The position numbers and the translations under genes were made by a program. The notes under the pieces were generated by a model. The model saw only the letters and a list, made by a program, of their open reading frames with translations. It did no database searches and had not been told where the DNA came from. Below, piece by piece: positions 9,929-20,960 of a DNA stretch of 64,000 nt. Every line of letters starts with the position of its first letter. Positions within the stretch are counted from its first letter, which is position 1. The stretch lies in NCBI RefSeq assembly GCF_963678635.1, contig NC_087064.1:1-64000 (forward strand). Direction: 5' to 3'. The stretch comes from Symsagittifera roscoffensis. Lineage: Eukaryota > Xenacoelomorpha > Acoela > Convolutidae.

Positions 9929-12900
9929 CTACTTTCCAATTCTCCTCGGCATCACTCTGCTGCCTAACTTCATTTTCATCGCATTGATCTTATCAATCAC
10001 CATTTTCGATCGCATCGTCCCTCTCCTGGTTCTTGACAGGTACACCACCTCTCCTTCATCGTCCTGCGGTGTCATCTTGATGGGAGAATTCGCTTCACTC
10101 TCATCAGTGGCTGAGTCGATCAATAACTCACTCAGTCTCCCTTCACACTCATCAAGCTTGTCAAGTACTTCTCTCATCAAGGGTTGATTGAGACCTGTTT
10201 TGAGGATGGACTGGGTCCCATAGCTCTGAATCACGGTCCAGACTTCTTCCATAAACGCCACTCTGTCCAGCTTACATCCCGTCCTACTCTCGTGGTCTCG
10301 GTGATGTACTTCCCATTCTTCTTCGGGCAGCGTTCCCAAGAAAGGTACTCTGGCTGAGGCCTCTATTCTTCTCCTCCGAGGTGATTCCATGAGGATTCTC
10401 TGGTCGTTATTTCTTGAATTGCCAGGAGAGCTGCTCTCCGGCAAATTCTGTTTCATTTCCATAAAGGCTGACGGAGGCTCCAGTGTCGAGGTGCCTTCAT
10501 CCGCTGGCTCAGTCGCCTCCAACGCATCTGCATTATTCTCAAGATCACTGAAGATATTGAAATCCAGGCTGGATGTTCCTCCTGTCGATGCCCTGTCGTC
10601 TTCCCCACCAGCTTGATCTTGTTGCATGAGTTCTTCAGTCTGACAGCTTCCACCCTGTCCGTCCTCTCCCTTTGACTTATCCTTGTTCGAGCTCAATGGT
10701 CCTTGTTCGTCATTATCGGCTTCTTCCTGGAATCTCGGTATGAGCAATATACCGGCCGATTTATCTTCCTCTTCTCCATGGACCACTTTGATTTCTTCGC
10801 AGCCGAAGGGTGCTAGGAAAGTTCTTGTCTGCAGTACTCCTCCCACTTTCATTTCCTGTTTTACGCTAGTCAGGATCAATGAGGCTTCAGGCAATTCTTT
10901 CCTGCCCCTCATTCTCATCGGAGCTAAGCCTAGTCCTTTCCATTCCTCATCAAATCTTCCAGGCTTGGGAGTCGCGGCGTTGCTTATTCGCCTTCTCGTC
11001 GCTTGATCCGTGTATGCAAATCGTGTGTACTGTAACACGGCGGCATTTTTCCCTACGAAGTATGGATCCATCGTTCCAACGAAATTCCCTACTCTCCTTT
11101 CATTGGTTTCGAATGCTCTCAACCTAGGAGTTTGTACCACGGAGACTGCTCCGAGCAAGATCCTTCTTATCAGAGGGAATTCAGGGATTGCCTCTGGTAG
11201 CTTCTTGTAATCGCCCCAGTCCTTCGTCTCTTCTCTCAATTTGTGATATGCTGCAGTGAGACGAGGTACTCTGGTTATTTCACCATTCGTTTTGTCATAG
11301 GGTCTCAGATTCCAAAGCTTTGGAAACACCTCGATGTGTCCTCTTTCTACTTCTCCCATGCGGTCACGGAAGTGATCGTCAAAGTTGATGATCGTCATTT
11401 CTGGCTCTGATATCTTCGCAAACAACAGATCTTCACTCATGAGCTCCCGCAGTGTGTGCTGCTCACACCAGTTCAGTGTACTACCGTCCACTGCCGATAT
11501 GAGGTTCAGGTGCAGCACCGACCTCCTATATGCTTCCACTTTAACGTCAGGGAACGCAAACGTGACTGCTGGTCCATAGATCACTGTCACGAACTCCGTG
11601 ACTCCTCTGATCAGCGCCAAGGGATCGGTCCTCATAGCCAAGCTCAGATCCGTTAATAGCGGCATGCCTCCAACATGTCGTCTAACATCTTCCTCTCTTT
11701 CAATTGTCTCGTCTTCTCCGGTTCCAAAGCGATTTTGCTGCAAGAGATATTGGATAAGAGTGTGTCTCAGATCTCTTATTTTGTTCCACGAGTCCGTGGA
11801 TTTCTTCATATCCAGGTTCCTCACTCTCTCTTTCATCTGCTCTGGACAACGTGCCAGTTTCATTAGTCCTCCCAAGTTTCCGTGGGTTATTGCTATCAAT
11901 GTCAGAAGTCCATCTAGTCGCAGGTTCTGTATTCCATCCGTGAGCAGTATCGCCGGTCCTTTCACGAAACTCTCCGCTCCGAATGTCACGAACAAGGCTA
12001 TTAATTCCACTATAGATACTCTCACTACTGCTTGGAGGAATTCCTTTATCAAATAGTGCGAGACTTTCGGGTAAACTTTTGCCAAGAAGGACGCGGTCCA
12101 TCCGGCTCCCAACCCTTCTAGCATGCTGTCTGTCCTTTCAAATCCCTCCTGTCCCTTCACTTCCTGAGTCCAGAAGGTTTCCAGAGTAATCTGACACATT
12201 CTGTTCACAAACTCAGCGGTCTTTTCTCCGGCATTTTCCGCCAGGTTCACCTCCTTCAACAAGTAGGCATGTATCTTCGTGATCATTATGGGGCCTTGCT
12301 GAAAAGCATCTGCACCTAATGCCGCTACTCTAGGATTCAGGTGTAGCCACTGGTTGGCTTCCGGCTTGGTTCTCAGAACCATCGCCTCCAGATGAGCTCT
12401 CGTCTCTAGTGAATTTTTTCTTCTTGTGTCTTCACTTGCCACTTCCATTGCTCGGAACCATAAGTCGTTGGACATTGCCGTGATCACTCGATGGTCGTCG
12501 TCTATTCCCGGTTTCAGTTTGAGTTGCCGACTGAAGTTGGACAGTTCCAACCCCAGCACTTCGTCCAACACTAACATGTGTAGCGCGTGGTCCTTGAATC
12601 CTCTCATCGCGTTTGAGATATCTGACCATACTGCAGGCAGTTTAGCCTTAAGTGGCCTCAGGTTCTCCATTTCTATCATGCGATTCGGGGCCGATATGAT
12701 CACATCATATTTTCCTTCCGAAATTAAGGCTACCATTGCATACACAAACTTCAGTCCATCCGGGAGATGTGCATATCCCGGAGACAACGCAAATATTACT
12801 CTCAACGCCACTTTATTGAATGACCCCTCCTTCGTCGCATCCAACACTTCACCCATCGACTCCAGGATGTCTTTTATTGCTGGCCATACTGCGTTTTCTG

Positions 12901-13297
12901 CTGTTGCAGGATCTCTGAGCCTGCTCAGAAAACCTCTACTGTGTAGATGGTCAATGATGCCAGCAAACACAATCGTAATTGGGTTCATGTCTGTCTGCCT
13001 TTGTACCCCTATAGCCAAAGACACTGATTGCAATAGGTCTAGGTCGACCGCGGCCAACATTATGACGTCCGGCCAAAACAAAGACTTGGAGGTGTACACG
13101 AACTCTGAATTCGCTACTACCATGATTTTGGCCTTCCTCATCTCTGCTTTGTCATAGGCGGCGAAGATGGTCTCATCTTTCTTTATCGCTGTCAATCCGC
13201 CATATCTCTGGGCATCACCATCTTGGTTCACTAGTTTTGGGTACACTTTCTCCTTCACATGACCAGGTGGTGTCGTCAGCTGCCTGAATATCTTCAC
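9929..13297 (-). pseudogene. ORF2 segment c: large central region
   Basis: 1122 codons in the same frame as segment b. The nominal start at 13297 is GTG, so the segment is best read as a continuation after the TAG at 13345. Near its start is a stretch aligned with a possible second SGNH-like domain of the + ORF2: 'VANSEF', then 'VFAGIIDHLH', then 'IDDDH'. The block III Asn present in the + copy is Ile here, so catalysis by this part is doubtful. A hydrophobic stretch around 'VELIALFVTFGAESF' matches a hydrophobic region in the + copy. The C-terminal third is acidic and low in complexity. Confidence 0.72.
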
Positions 13298-13342
13298 GTG
13301 TTGTCCAATTGGTGCTCTCGCCGTCAGGAATCTCCCTGGTCT

Positions 13343-14665
13343 CTATTCACGATTCCCCTCATCATGGTTCAATCTCACATCTTGCAACGGTCTCGCATTC
13401 ACTGGTCCCATCGTGTTGTTAGAGGGCAGTCCCTCCAAATCAGCAAATCTCAGGGCCGTCGTGGAGCTGAAATTTATGCTAGCGGCTATCAACCAGTCTA
13501 CGCCGGTTATCGAGTACAATCTGCTGACGGATAGCGTCGCTCCATTCAGCATCCTCCTTGCATCTTCGATGAAGCTTACTCTCTGTAGGTCCAGCTTCAT
13601 TAGTTCGTCTTTGTATATATGCCAAGGAGACGGTACGGATCTCGACCACAACAATGAGCCTCTGCTCGGTCTTTCCTCTCGACTGGTACTCGTCGTCTCC
13701 GATCTAGTGTCCGATCTAGATGTGCCTGCTACTTCTTCGATTGGTTGGTTGACAGGTCCTATCCTTCTCCTAGGATGAATTGTTCTCCTCATCGGTGCTT
13801 CTCCCAACCGATCCTGCACGTCTGTTCTTCGACCTGGTTCGCTGGAGCTTTGTTGCCGGTAATTCGTGACGGCTGGGACCGTACCCAGGCGTGTTTCCAG
13901 GCTAGGAGGCACAAAGGTGGTAATCACCGCATCACTCACCGTTCCCTCTTCCTTCAGCACTCCTGTGTCAAAGAGTTCTGCTTCCAGCTCATCCAACCGT
14001 TCTTGGAAGACTCGATTCAACCAAGCTTGTCCTTCGATACTGTCGAAGTGGATGCCATCCGTGGTCAGTCTGGCCTGATCCATGGCTCTCAACTCATGTT
14101 CAATGTCCATGAGGATCATCCTTCCGGCATTTCGATTTGCTAGGTTCCTCAAGATGTTGTTCCATCTTATGACTCCCTCGTTGTGCCTTCTTCCTGATGC
14201 TGTCAGGCTTCTCGCGTTCATTGGCACCGTGCAAACGGTCAGTACCGCGCAACTGAACTTCTGCCAGAGAGTAGTGAACAAACACACCATCATTGACTCC
14301 CACAGTGCTTCCTGCTCGTCTGATCCTCTGGAGATGTCATTCGTCCCAACTGAGATCATCACATTGGGAATCTTCCCTGGATTCATCAGTTCCACCATCC
14401 GATATAATTGGGCTATCGTCGCTCCTCCAAAGGCCATCACCGTGGTGACCCACGAGGTCCTCAAATTCGACAGCACTCTGACTAAGCTGTCTCCCAATAT
14501 CAGATGAGATGTCCCGAGTGGTGGTTGCTGCAGGTTCACAGCCGGGCTCCAGGTAGCTCGATTGAAGCAGGCCCTCGGATCTGTCTCCGGAACTCCCGTG
14601 AAATTATACTTCAATTGATTATTCTTCAGCACGTCTATTATGCGAGACACTTTCTTCGCTGGCAT
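13343..14665 (-). pseudogene. ORF2 segment b: SGNH/GDSL-hydrolase-like domain
   Basis: 440 codons starting at ATG 14665. The segment has all three hallmark blocks of SGNH hydrolases: 'LGDSLV' with the nucleophile Ser at residue 60, 'VGTNDIS' (block III Asn) and 'DGIHFD' (block V Asp-x-x-His). The family hydrolyses ester bonds in lipids, acetylated sugars or nucleotides' acyl groups; the substrate here is unknown. The domain is followed by about 150 residues of Ser/Arg/Thr-rich linker. The in-frame TGA just before it and the TAG just after it bracket this domain almost exactly. Whether it is made as a separate protein cannot be told from sequence. Confidence 0.78.
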
Positions 14666-14668
14666 CTT

Positions 14669-15718
14669 TCATACTTTCCTCTCTGGGATTCTCGAGCTCC
14701 CCATGAGTGGTGTCACGTTACTTATCCCTTGTCTGATCACGGTCTGGGAGAGTTGTACTCTGCCCGTATCGTCAATCGTTCCATAGGGTGCAGTCACCCC
14801 GGAACCTGGCGCATTCTTGTTAGCGACCAGTCGTCCAGCTGTCTCTATCAGCCTCCTCACTGTCTGTTCTACGACGGGATCACCCAAGGTGTCACTAGGA
14901 TCCGGGATTGTTACTCGATTCGTCTCTGCTGGAAGCCGTGTCTCCGTTGTTTGACTCATTTCTCGAGGTGTCAAGAGCTCCATCGGGGACTGCCCACGAG
15001 GAATATCCCTTGCAGGTATCACTTTCTCCACGGCCGTTGTCAACGCCACCTGCTCCGATCGCTCTTTGAATTCCTGCCTTAAGCGCTCGATCTCTTGACC
15101 CTGCTTTTTGTTGCAGTCTTCAAACAACTTTCTCCACATGTCCCGATCTTCCTCCATCTGGAGCATGCTTTTGGTCATCTCGTCCAGCTCCTTCTTCGTA
15201 CTTCTCAGCTGATCATTCATCTCGTCTAGATCTTGTATGGTTTGGTTCGTCTGAACCTTCTGTGTTACTTTCGCCCTTTTTGGTGGCACAGCTGCTCTCA
15301 GTGGTGAACCAGACGAGGTCGCCTCGCTGTTCATCTCCTGATGCATCCTCGTCAACCCAGGTTTAGGCTTAGAGGGCATTGGCATCTCACCTGGTTGGTA
15401 AGTCCTAGAACTTCCCAATCCAGGCTCATTCGCCAAGTCACTCCCTGAGAGAGCCCCGTTTCTCCACCTCATCACTCTCATGTTCGGGCGGTCTAGTACT
15501 CCTCTTTCTCCATATGCTGCCATCAACAGGACTTCCGTGGGGCGGTCCCCACGGTTGTCGTGCCCCAAGATGTTGATCAGGGCGGTCAGCAACATGACCA
15601 CCTCTGGGTCCTCCAGAGCGAAGTCTCGTTCGATCAGCCGACGATAGATCGCATCTACCATCGGTCCTACATATGCCTCTGCCAGGTCCATCAATTCATC
15701 TAGGTTAAAGTTGTCCAT
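14669..15718 (-). pseudogene. ORF2 segment a: N-terminal domain and coiled coil
   Basis: 349 codons from an ATG at 15718, the natural start because it matches the N-terminus of the + ORF2 (shared 'LRWRNGALSG'-like stretch versus 'LSWNADGGVRG', and a 'MP.PSKP'-type Pro-rich linker). A heptad-like charged region ('QDLDEMNDQLRSTKKELDE' and on) suggests a coiled coil at roughly residues 160-225. It ends in TGA, followed three bases later by an in-frame ATG (TGA AAG ATG), which opens segment b. Function unknown. By position it could be an oligomerisation module. Confidence 0.75.
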
Positions 15719-16122
15719 TCTATTCTTTTCAAGTTTGATTTGATTCGATTCGATATCTGACTCAAGTGAGTAATTTAAATGATCAATCAGGATCTAGAAA
15801 AGAAATCACGAATATCACACTTATCTGTTTCACCTTTCATATATCGTTAAAATTTGCTTAAAAACAGTTCAGATAAAAAGATATTTATCCTAAAATTTAT
15901 TAAAATCAATTGGTTTCTAAAATTTTGGAATTCGACCTAAGATTGGACAGTCCAAACTTTGGATCTATTCCCAAGATCGTCATTTAGTTGTTCATGGTCA
16001 CTAACCCCTACTTACCCATGATCTTAATAACCTAACACATAACATAACATAACATAACATAACACACATATCACATATTACATATAACTTAGTCTTTGGC
16101 CTAACACTCTCTCGCACATCAC
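15719..16122 (-). other. Intercistronic spacer, minus element
   Basis: About 400 bp between the stop of ORF1 and the ATG of ORF2, matching the position of the 522-bp spacer in the + element. It is AT-rich and holds a short 'acata' pentamer array at about 16037-16065. I see no gene and no close counterpart of the three 20-bp repeats found in the + element's spacer. Confidence 0.6.
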
Positions 16123-17415
16123 TCAGCCTATACTTAAGTAATTTTTCTTGTGTAGATATACTTGTATGTTCGTATCAGAGAATATCACGTGTACAAGCGC
16201 GTACAATTCCCGAGGATGCAGTCTTCCTCTGTTTGGATCGTACACTGGAAGCGAGAGCTCCTTCACGTCCATTTCCACAAGGAAGTCCCTCAGCCTCGTC
16301 AAAGACAAGACTAGGTTTTCTGGGTCCACGTGCTGCTTCTCTGTCGCCCTCGTTACCAAGAAGCATAAGTATTTCCCCGGTATCTGCGATACCGCCGGAG
16401 GTAAGGCTGCTACGCCCCCTATCCCTGGTCTTTGCTTCCAAAGGAATTCCACGTTTTTGTATTCTCTCTTAAAATCTGTCGTTAACGCTGTCCTAAAACT
16501 CAAGTCTGCGGTGATCGCTATCGCACATGTTCTGTTTGTGAGTATGAAATCACTGTCTGTTAGTATTATGTTACTAGAATATTCATTCGGTAAATTAAAA
16601 AATGACTCAACTAATCTGCCTATGTCAGGTTTATTAGGTTCTTCGCCTGTTTCTGCTTCTAAGTCTCCTGTTTCCCTTGCTATTCTTAACTTTTTTTATT
16701 ATCAAGTTTTCAGTGTGGGTAAGTCCTACCCCCACTCCCCGGACAAAAATATCCATCGACGTCCCCGTCGATCGCATACCAGGTATCAAGTCAAGGTTAG
16801 AAGCTGGAATGAGTAGCCGTCCTTCCTGGGCAGCCCAGGAAGGATCATCTCGTTCAGTCTTGATGTATTTCATGCTTTCACGATCTACGTCTTGAATCGT
16901 GACGCTGGTCTCCTTTGGATCCGAGGTTGTTTCATTCAGCCACTCTAAGACACGCAGGTTCGTCAGGTCTTGTTCATATGACTGCTGTTGCTCATCGTCG
17001 AATTCTACCTCGGGTTTCGACCAGTCGTCAACCCACTCATCGTTGTGATCATCTACTATGTCAATGTCTTGTGACATAGTTATTTCCTCTAGACCCACTA
17101 CTTCCTCCACTATTTTCTTTAGATCTATCCTATCCACTACAAAGTCGTCACCGTAAGGATTGTATTTCTTTCTTGATCTCGTCCCGTCCTTCTGACGAGT
17201 CCGCATCGTGAACGGAAGATCTGGTTCCAAGTTCTTGGGAACCTCTATCTGTTCGGGATCCTGCCAATCCTCTTCTGCGTAGGGTAAGGTTTCATCGTCC
17301 GCTTCGATCTGTTCGTTTGGATCCAGGTCCAATGGTGTATCCGTACCTTCTTCTACGACTTCGTTTCCATCATTCTTCTCCCTGGTGCCTTTTTCATTGA
17401 CCTCACAAGCATGGT
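16123..17415 (-). pseudogene. ORF1 C-terminal remnant: acidic linker and macro-like domain
   Basis: Matches the last roughly 430 residues of the + element's ORF1. Two open stretches (17332-16634 and 16503-16123) are joined by a one-base shift close to a run of seven A on the minus strand (16691-16697). The second half contains 'GIGGVAALPP', 'GKYLCFLVTR' and 'LPVYDPNRGRLHPRELYAL', aligned residue by residue with the macro-like domain of the + copy. Homology begins abruptly at about 17415 within the 'ACEVNEKGTRE' block, marking the deletion edge. The internal polypurine word lies at 16734-16744. Confidence 0.82.
16734..16744 (-). promoter_or_regulatory. Putative central polypurine tract, minus element
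   Basis: The complement reads GTCCGGGGAGT, the same 11 bases as the 3' polypurine tract of both elements. It lies in a 40-nt block (16713-16752) that is base-for-base identical to 30109-30148 of the + element, although the surrounding proteins have diverged strongly. A second plus-strand initiation site is the simplest reading. Confidence 0.65.
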
Positions 17416-18375
17416 TCTATCAATTATGGTAGTGCAGTTACGATGTAACACACTAACTTAGCGCTTTTTTCCGTTTCAAAAAATATCGATATCTCAAAAA
17501 TCGCGACTTGTGGGGGGATCAAAATATCGCAATTTTGACCATAAAAACCGGTCTGTTTTCGTTGTTTTTCACTGAAAAACGATATAAGACTATTATTATA
17601 GGCTATATAAATAATAATATTAGTAATACTATACCCCTCCGGGTTTCCTCAATATCCGAATTAAGGTGCTTAACTCGGATATTCGCAGTTCGGTGAAGGG
17701 TCACTACAGAGCAGCACTGTCGAGCCCCCCACAGATTACTATCTTACTTTTTGTACCAAAAGGGATACAAAACTTGTTAACGATACCCAACAGTCGATTG
17801 TTGTTGTCGTTGAGCCCCTTCTTGTTGCTCCTTGTACTGCTTGCCGGATCGGTCTTCACCCAAGACCCTTCCGAATTGAGCGCAAATCAGCTGACCCTTC
17901 CGGATTGAGCGCAATTTATCATTAACGTGCTTAAATGCTCAAATGACCCTACAGTACAAGCCTCACAAACGGGCTACAAAACTGATCGTAACAATCCTGA
18001 CTGATATAAATGCCTGTAACAACAATATATCTATCAACAACAAACGGGGGGGTTGGATCACATCTTGTCTGGGGGGATGATTTCTACTGATTTTTTAACT
18101 TTTTTACTGTTTTTGGTTTTTTCGGTTATTTTTTTATGTTTTTTGTTTTTCTTGGGTACTATACTACTTTTTGTTTGGTTTTACTTATATCTTTAAGTGT
18201 TTTTGGTCACAAACCACTCAGGGGATGAGGGGTTCGCGATTCCCCCCACCCTTCCTGGTTCGTGAATTTTCGGTCTTAACTAGGTTAAAAAACTATTCAC
18301 GGTAATCCGGAAGGCTTCCGCGTTCCGAACTACCCTTCCGCCCCGGCGGTTTAGGCCTATTAAGGGCGTTAATGT

Positions 18376-18401
18376 GAGCATCCGCTCGGCGCGGAGTGCT
18401 C
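18376..18401. promoter_or_regulatory. Leader hairpin, candidate packaging/dimer signal
   Basis: GAGCATCCGC and GCGGAGTGCTC can pair as ten base pairs with one bulged base around the loop TCGGC. It lies about 50-80 bases downstream of the PBS on the minus strand, where retroelement packaging and dimerisation stems often lie. The role is inferred from position only. Confidence 0.4.
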
Positions 18402-18440
18402 GTTAACGGTTCTGCCGGTCATGATGTTAAAAAAGAATAA

Positions 18441-18455
18441 CACCCAGGAGCGCCA
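18441..18455 (-). promoter_or_regulatory. Primer binding site of the minus element
   Basis: The minus strand reads TGGCGCTCCTGGGTG, the complement of a tRNA 3' end with CCA. It matches the + element's first PBS motif at 19363-19377. It lies just left of the + element; its own 5' LTR is now 23 kb away at 41447. Confidence 0.7.
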
Positions 18456-18467
18456 TAAAAACATGTA

Positions 18468-19351
18468 TGTGTGCCAGTCGGTCATATTTGGAAGTTTGAC
18501 CTTGAGAAGAGCAGAAAATACTTGATTTTGAAGTGAAATTTAATTTTTCAAAATTTCGAAAGGAACATGTCATGCACGATTTTCTCGCGACAACTGAAAA
18601 TCAGAAAAAGAAATCAGAACAATTTTAGAACAATTGCGGGGAAGTTGTCAATTAAAAAACGAGTGGGAAATTGCTATTCGCAATTTCCATCATAGTGAAC
18701 GAGAGTAGAGCTGTCCTACTTGAAATAGAAGACAGAGTATCCCCGAGAGAGCGATTACTGAAGTTGGACCAGAGTGAACCTTCAGCGGAAAGGCGGACAA
18801 CTGGAGTGTCCCAACGGTCCAAGAGAACTCAAATTCTAGAGCATGAACTTATCCTTGCTGTCCAAACTATAAAACATTAAACTTCTCTTAGTTCTTTATT
18901 TCTTGAGTTAGTTACTGACTGGATTATTTTCCCAATTCTTGAGCGTGCTGATATGTGAGTACGAATTTAAATTCTAGAGTGTGTTTTATGATTGTTATGC
19001 TGAGGTAAGGCGAGTTTTAGGTTGATCCATCTGAAATGGATCAAAGTCACACTGTCTAATAAAAAGTAACCTAACGGATTGTTCCAACCCGGTTTTTAAC
19101 GGCGTTCATGTATTTTGGGTATCTAGAGACCTAAGTATGGGGACGTTTCTAATTCTAGAGTGGGGGGATATTTTAGTAGTAGCCTTTAAGCTGTAACGGG
19201 TCGTAGTCTCATGTCATAAGCGAACCGAACTGGCTCCGACCGTTCTTGAGGTAGAAAAACACAAGAGATAGTGTCCCTGACCCTTGAGCCAGTGGTTATA
19301 GGGCCTATTTTTCTTAAGCCTCATGTGTGACTGCAGTAGACGAATGTTACA
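18468..19351 (+). repeat. 5' LTR of the + element
   Basis: Runs from TGTGTGCCAG to GAATGTTACA. It holds a TATAAAA box at 18868-18874 and an AATAAA signal at 19058-19063, giving a normal U3-R-U5 order. There are two perfect inverted repeats with 9-bp arms and 5-bp loops (GGAAATTGC at 18665 and TTGATCCAT at 19022), both conserved in the related LTR fragment at 623-1350. The open frame at 18671-18880 lies in U3 and has no sign of being a gene. Confidence 0.93.
18868..18874 (+). promoter_or_regulatory. LTR TATA box
   Basis: TATAAAA within the 5' LTR, about 190 bp ahead of AATAAA. It is repeated at 40962-40968 in the 3' LTR. It probably directs the genomic transcript. Confidence 0.55.
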
Positions 19352-19420
19352 TAGTGTTTTTATGGCGCTCCTGGGTGTATGGCGCTCCTGGTTTTTATGG
19401 CGCTCCTCCAATTGACACAG
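19352..19420 (+). promoter_or_regulatory. Primer-binding region with three PBS-like motifs
   Basis: TGGCGCTCCT occurs at 19363, 19379 and 19398. The first is extended to TGGCGCTCCTGGGTGT, which is shared with the minus element's PBS. TGG at the start fits pairing with tRNA CCA, and the implied discriminator base is G. The specific tRNA cannot be assigned from the window. The first motif starts 11 bases after the LTR, and the TA following the LTR's CA may be the dinucleotide removed on integration. Confidence 0.65.
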
Positions 19421-19850
19421 CTCTGGGCTGCATGCCCATTCTAGAGTACCGGTGGTACGGTTCAGCGGGAACGTGTAAACCTTCCGGTTGTACCGTGATA
19501 GCTTTTTAAGAAAACTCGAGAAAATTTCCTGGTGCGCTCTCCGAACGAGGCTTAGCTAACCGAGTATAGGGGGGCAACTAGGGGGACAAAAACACGAGCA
19601 AAAAGACAAAAAGCAAAACAAAAACCAAAAAAGAATAGAAAAAGGAACAAAAACAATAAAACGAAAAAAGACAGTGACTTTGACACCAGATTAGTTGGAT
19701 CAAACCTTTATATTAATTAAATAGTATACCCATACTGTTTTACAAGTTCGATCGTTTCGATCAACCTAGCAATTTAAACCAGTAAACTGAATAAAGTGCC
19801 CAAAGTGGGGCGTTGTCAAGGGTTTTCAGATAGCTTGGAACTTAGCTGGA

Positions 19851-20128
19851 CCAATAGGAGACTTGACTGGAAGAGGTGACCAGCCGAGTGGGAAAGTGGT
19901 TCAGGGACACTTGAGCTGAACCAAAAGGAGACTTGACTGGAAGAGGTGACCAGCCGAGTGGGAAAGTGGTTCAGGGACACTGAGCTGAACCAATAGGAGA
20001 CTTGACTGGAAGAGGTGACCAGCCGAGTGGGAGAGTGGTTCAGGGACACTTGGCTGAACCAATAGGAGACTGGACTGGAACAGGTGACCAGTCGAGTGGG
20101 AAAGCAGCCAAGAAGGATTTGGCAATTC
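19851..20128 (+). repeat. Leader tandem repeat, four units of 69-70 bp
   Basis: Units start at 'ccaatagg' or 'ccaaaagg' at 19851, 19921, 19990 and 20059. Each contains 'gacttgactggaagaggtga' or a close variant and 'ttcagggacact'. They are non-coding in the genomic leader. The three-frame translations are repeats of themselves and not evidence of a gene. Confidence 0.9.
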
Positions 20129-20322
20129 TCGAGTTCTCAAGTTGGGCAGAACGGGTATCGTTAGAATCCACATTACATTATAGGAGATAAGTGTAAAATT
20201 GGATAAGCGAAATCCCCCAGTTTTGAGGAACGTTTTTACTTGAGCAGGCCTGGAAACAGGTCTACGGTTTTCTCTTGAGAGGTTTAGCACCCGGCGCTTA
20301 AAGTAATTTTTAGGCTTAAGAA

Positions 20323-20400
20323 GGGGGGCTAGAAAGGGGGGAGGTTAGAAGGGGGGCTGGTTAAGTTAGAGGTTGGCGGTTGTAAATTGTAAAAAGGGGG
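20323..20400 (+). other. G-rich leader segment
   Basis: Three runs of six G (20323-20328, 20336-20341, 20351-20356) lie within 34 bases, and a run of five follows at 20396-20400. This is compatible with an RNA or DNA G-quadruplex, either within one strand or between two genomic RNAs. The remaining leader to 20960 has no gene. Confidence 0.5.
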
Positions 20401-20960
20401 AAATTAGAGTAACTAATTAGTCGACATCGTTGACTTAGTTACATTAGAAATTAACACGCGTTGGTAATATTAGGTGGAGATCCAAAATTCAACTCGAGTT
20501 AAGACTGGTACGCTGGTTGGTTTGGTAGGGGGGACCGGATATAGACAGCTTTTGTGATACCCCATAAGATCACTAGTGGGGGGAGGAAAACGCGTGGCAA
20601 TTAGGTACCAGACATTTTTTTTTAGACGAAAGGTAGACATTGGTCACCTTTGAATTTCAGGTGGGCTCATTTTTCTGTTTTTATTATTTTTCTTACTTAG
20701 ATTTTTGTTGCATTTTAGTGAGGATTTGTGTTTGGTTTTATACGAACAGGTGATCACAAGATACCTGCGCACCTACATTGAAATAGAAACAACCAAAAAG
20801 AAGAGGGGGGTCAGCATTTGGCTTTTAAGAGAGGGTTTTTGGGAAAATTTTACTAGAGCTTGAGTGGTGGTACAAGGTACGGTGGTTCAAGAAGACCCTA
20901 CAACGAGGAAGACACTCCGTGACGAGTATTAGGATAAGACCGAGGAAGTCTTAAAACAGA

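Larger units (their letters stand above)
6723..15718 (-). pseudogene. Giant-element ORF2 homologue, interrupted
   Basis: Colinear along its whole length with the 2959-aa ORF2 of the + element. It is broken by four in-frame stops: TGA at 14671-14669 and TAG at 13345-13343, 9931-9929 and 7733-7731. A -1-type shift lies near 9001-9011, with a 2-bp deletion near 7362 and an extra T near 7219. Open segments between breaks are up to 1122 codons long and conserve motifs well, so the damage is recent relative to the divergence from the + element, or some stops are tolerated. The protein has an N-terminal acidic/helical region, a coiled coil, an SGNH hydrolase domain and a long unassigned remainder. 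Individual open segments are listed separately. Confidence 0.85.
17416..18462 (-). other. Leader of the minus element
   Basis: Sequence between the deletion edge in ORF1 and the primer binding site. It is non-coding, with long A/T tracts (18081-18160), two copies of a 'CTTCCGRATTGAGCGCAA' block (about 17870 and 17896) and several CCGGAAG/CTTCCGG words. A strong hairpin is at 18376-18401. No convincing gene. Confidence 0.65.

Noticed and set aside
16685-16700. Programmed frameshift at the A7 run in the ORF1 remnant
   Set aside because: The + element reads through this region in one frame, and the minus copy is otherwise damaged, so a plain indel is simpler.
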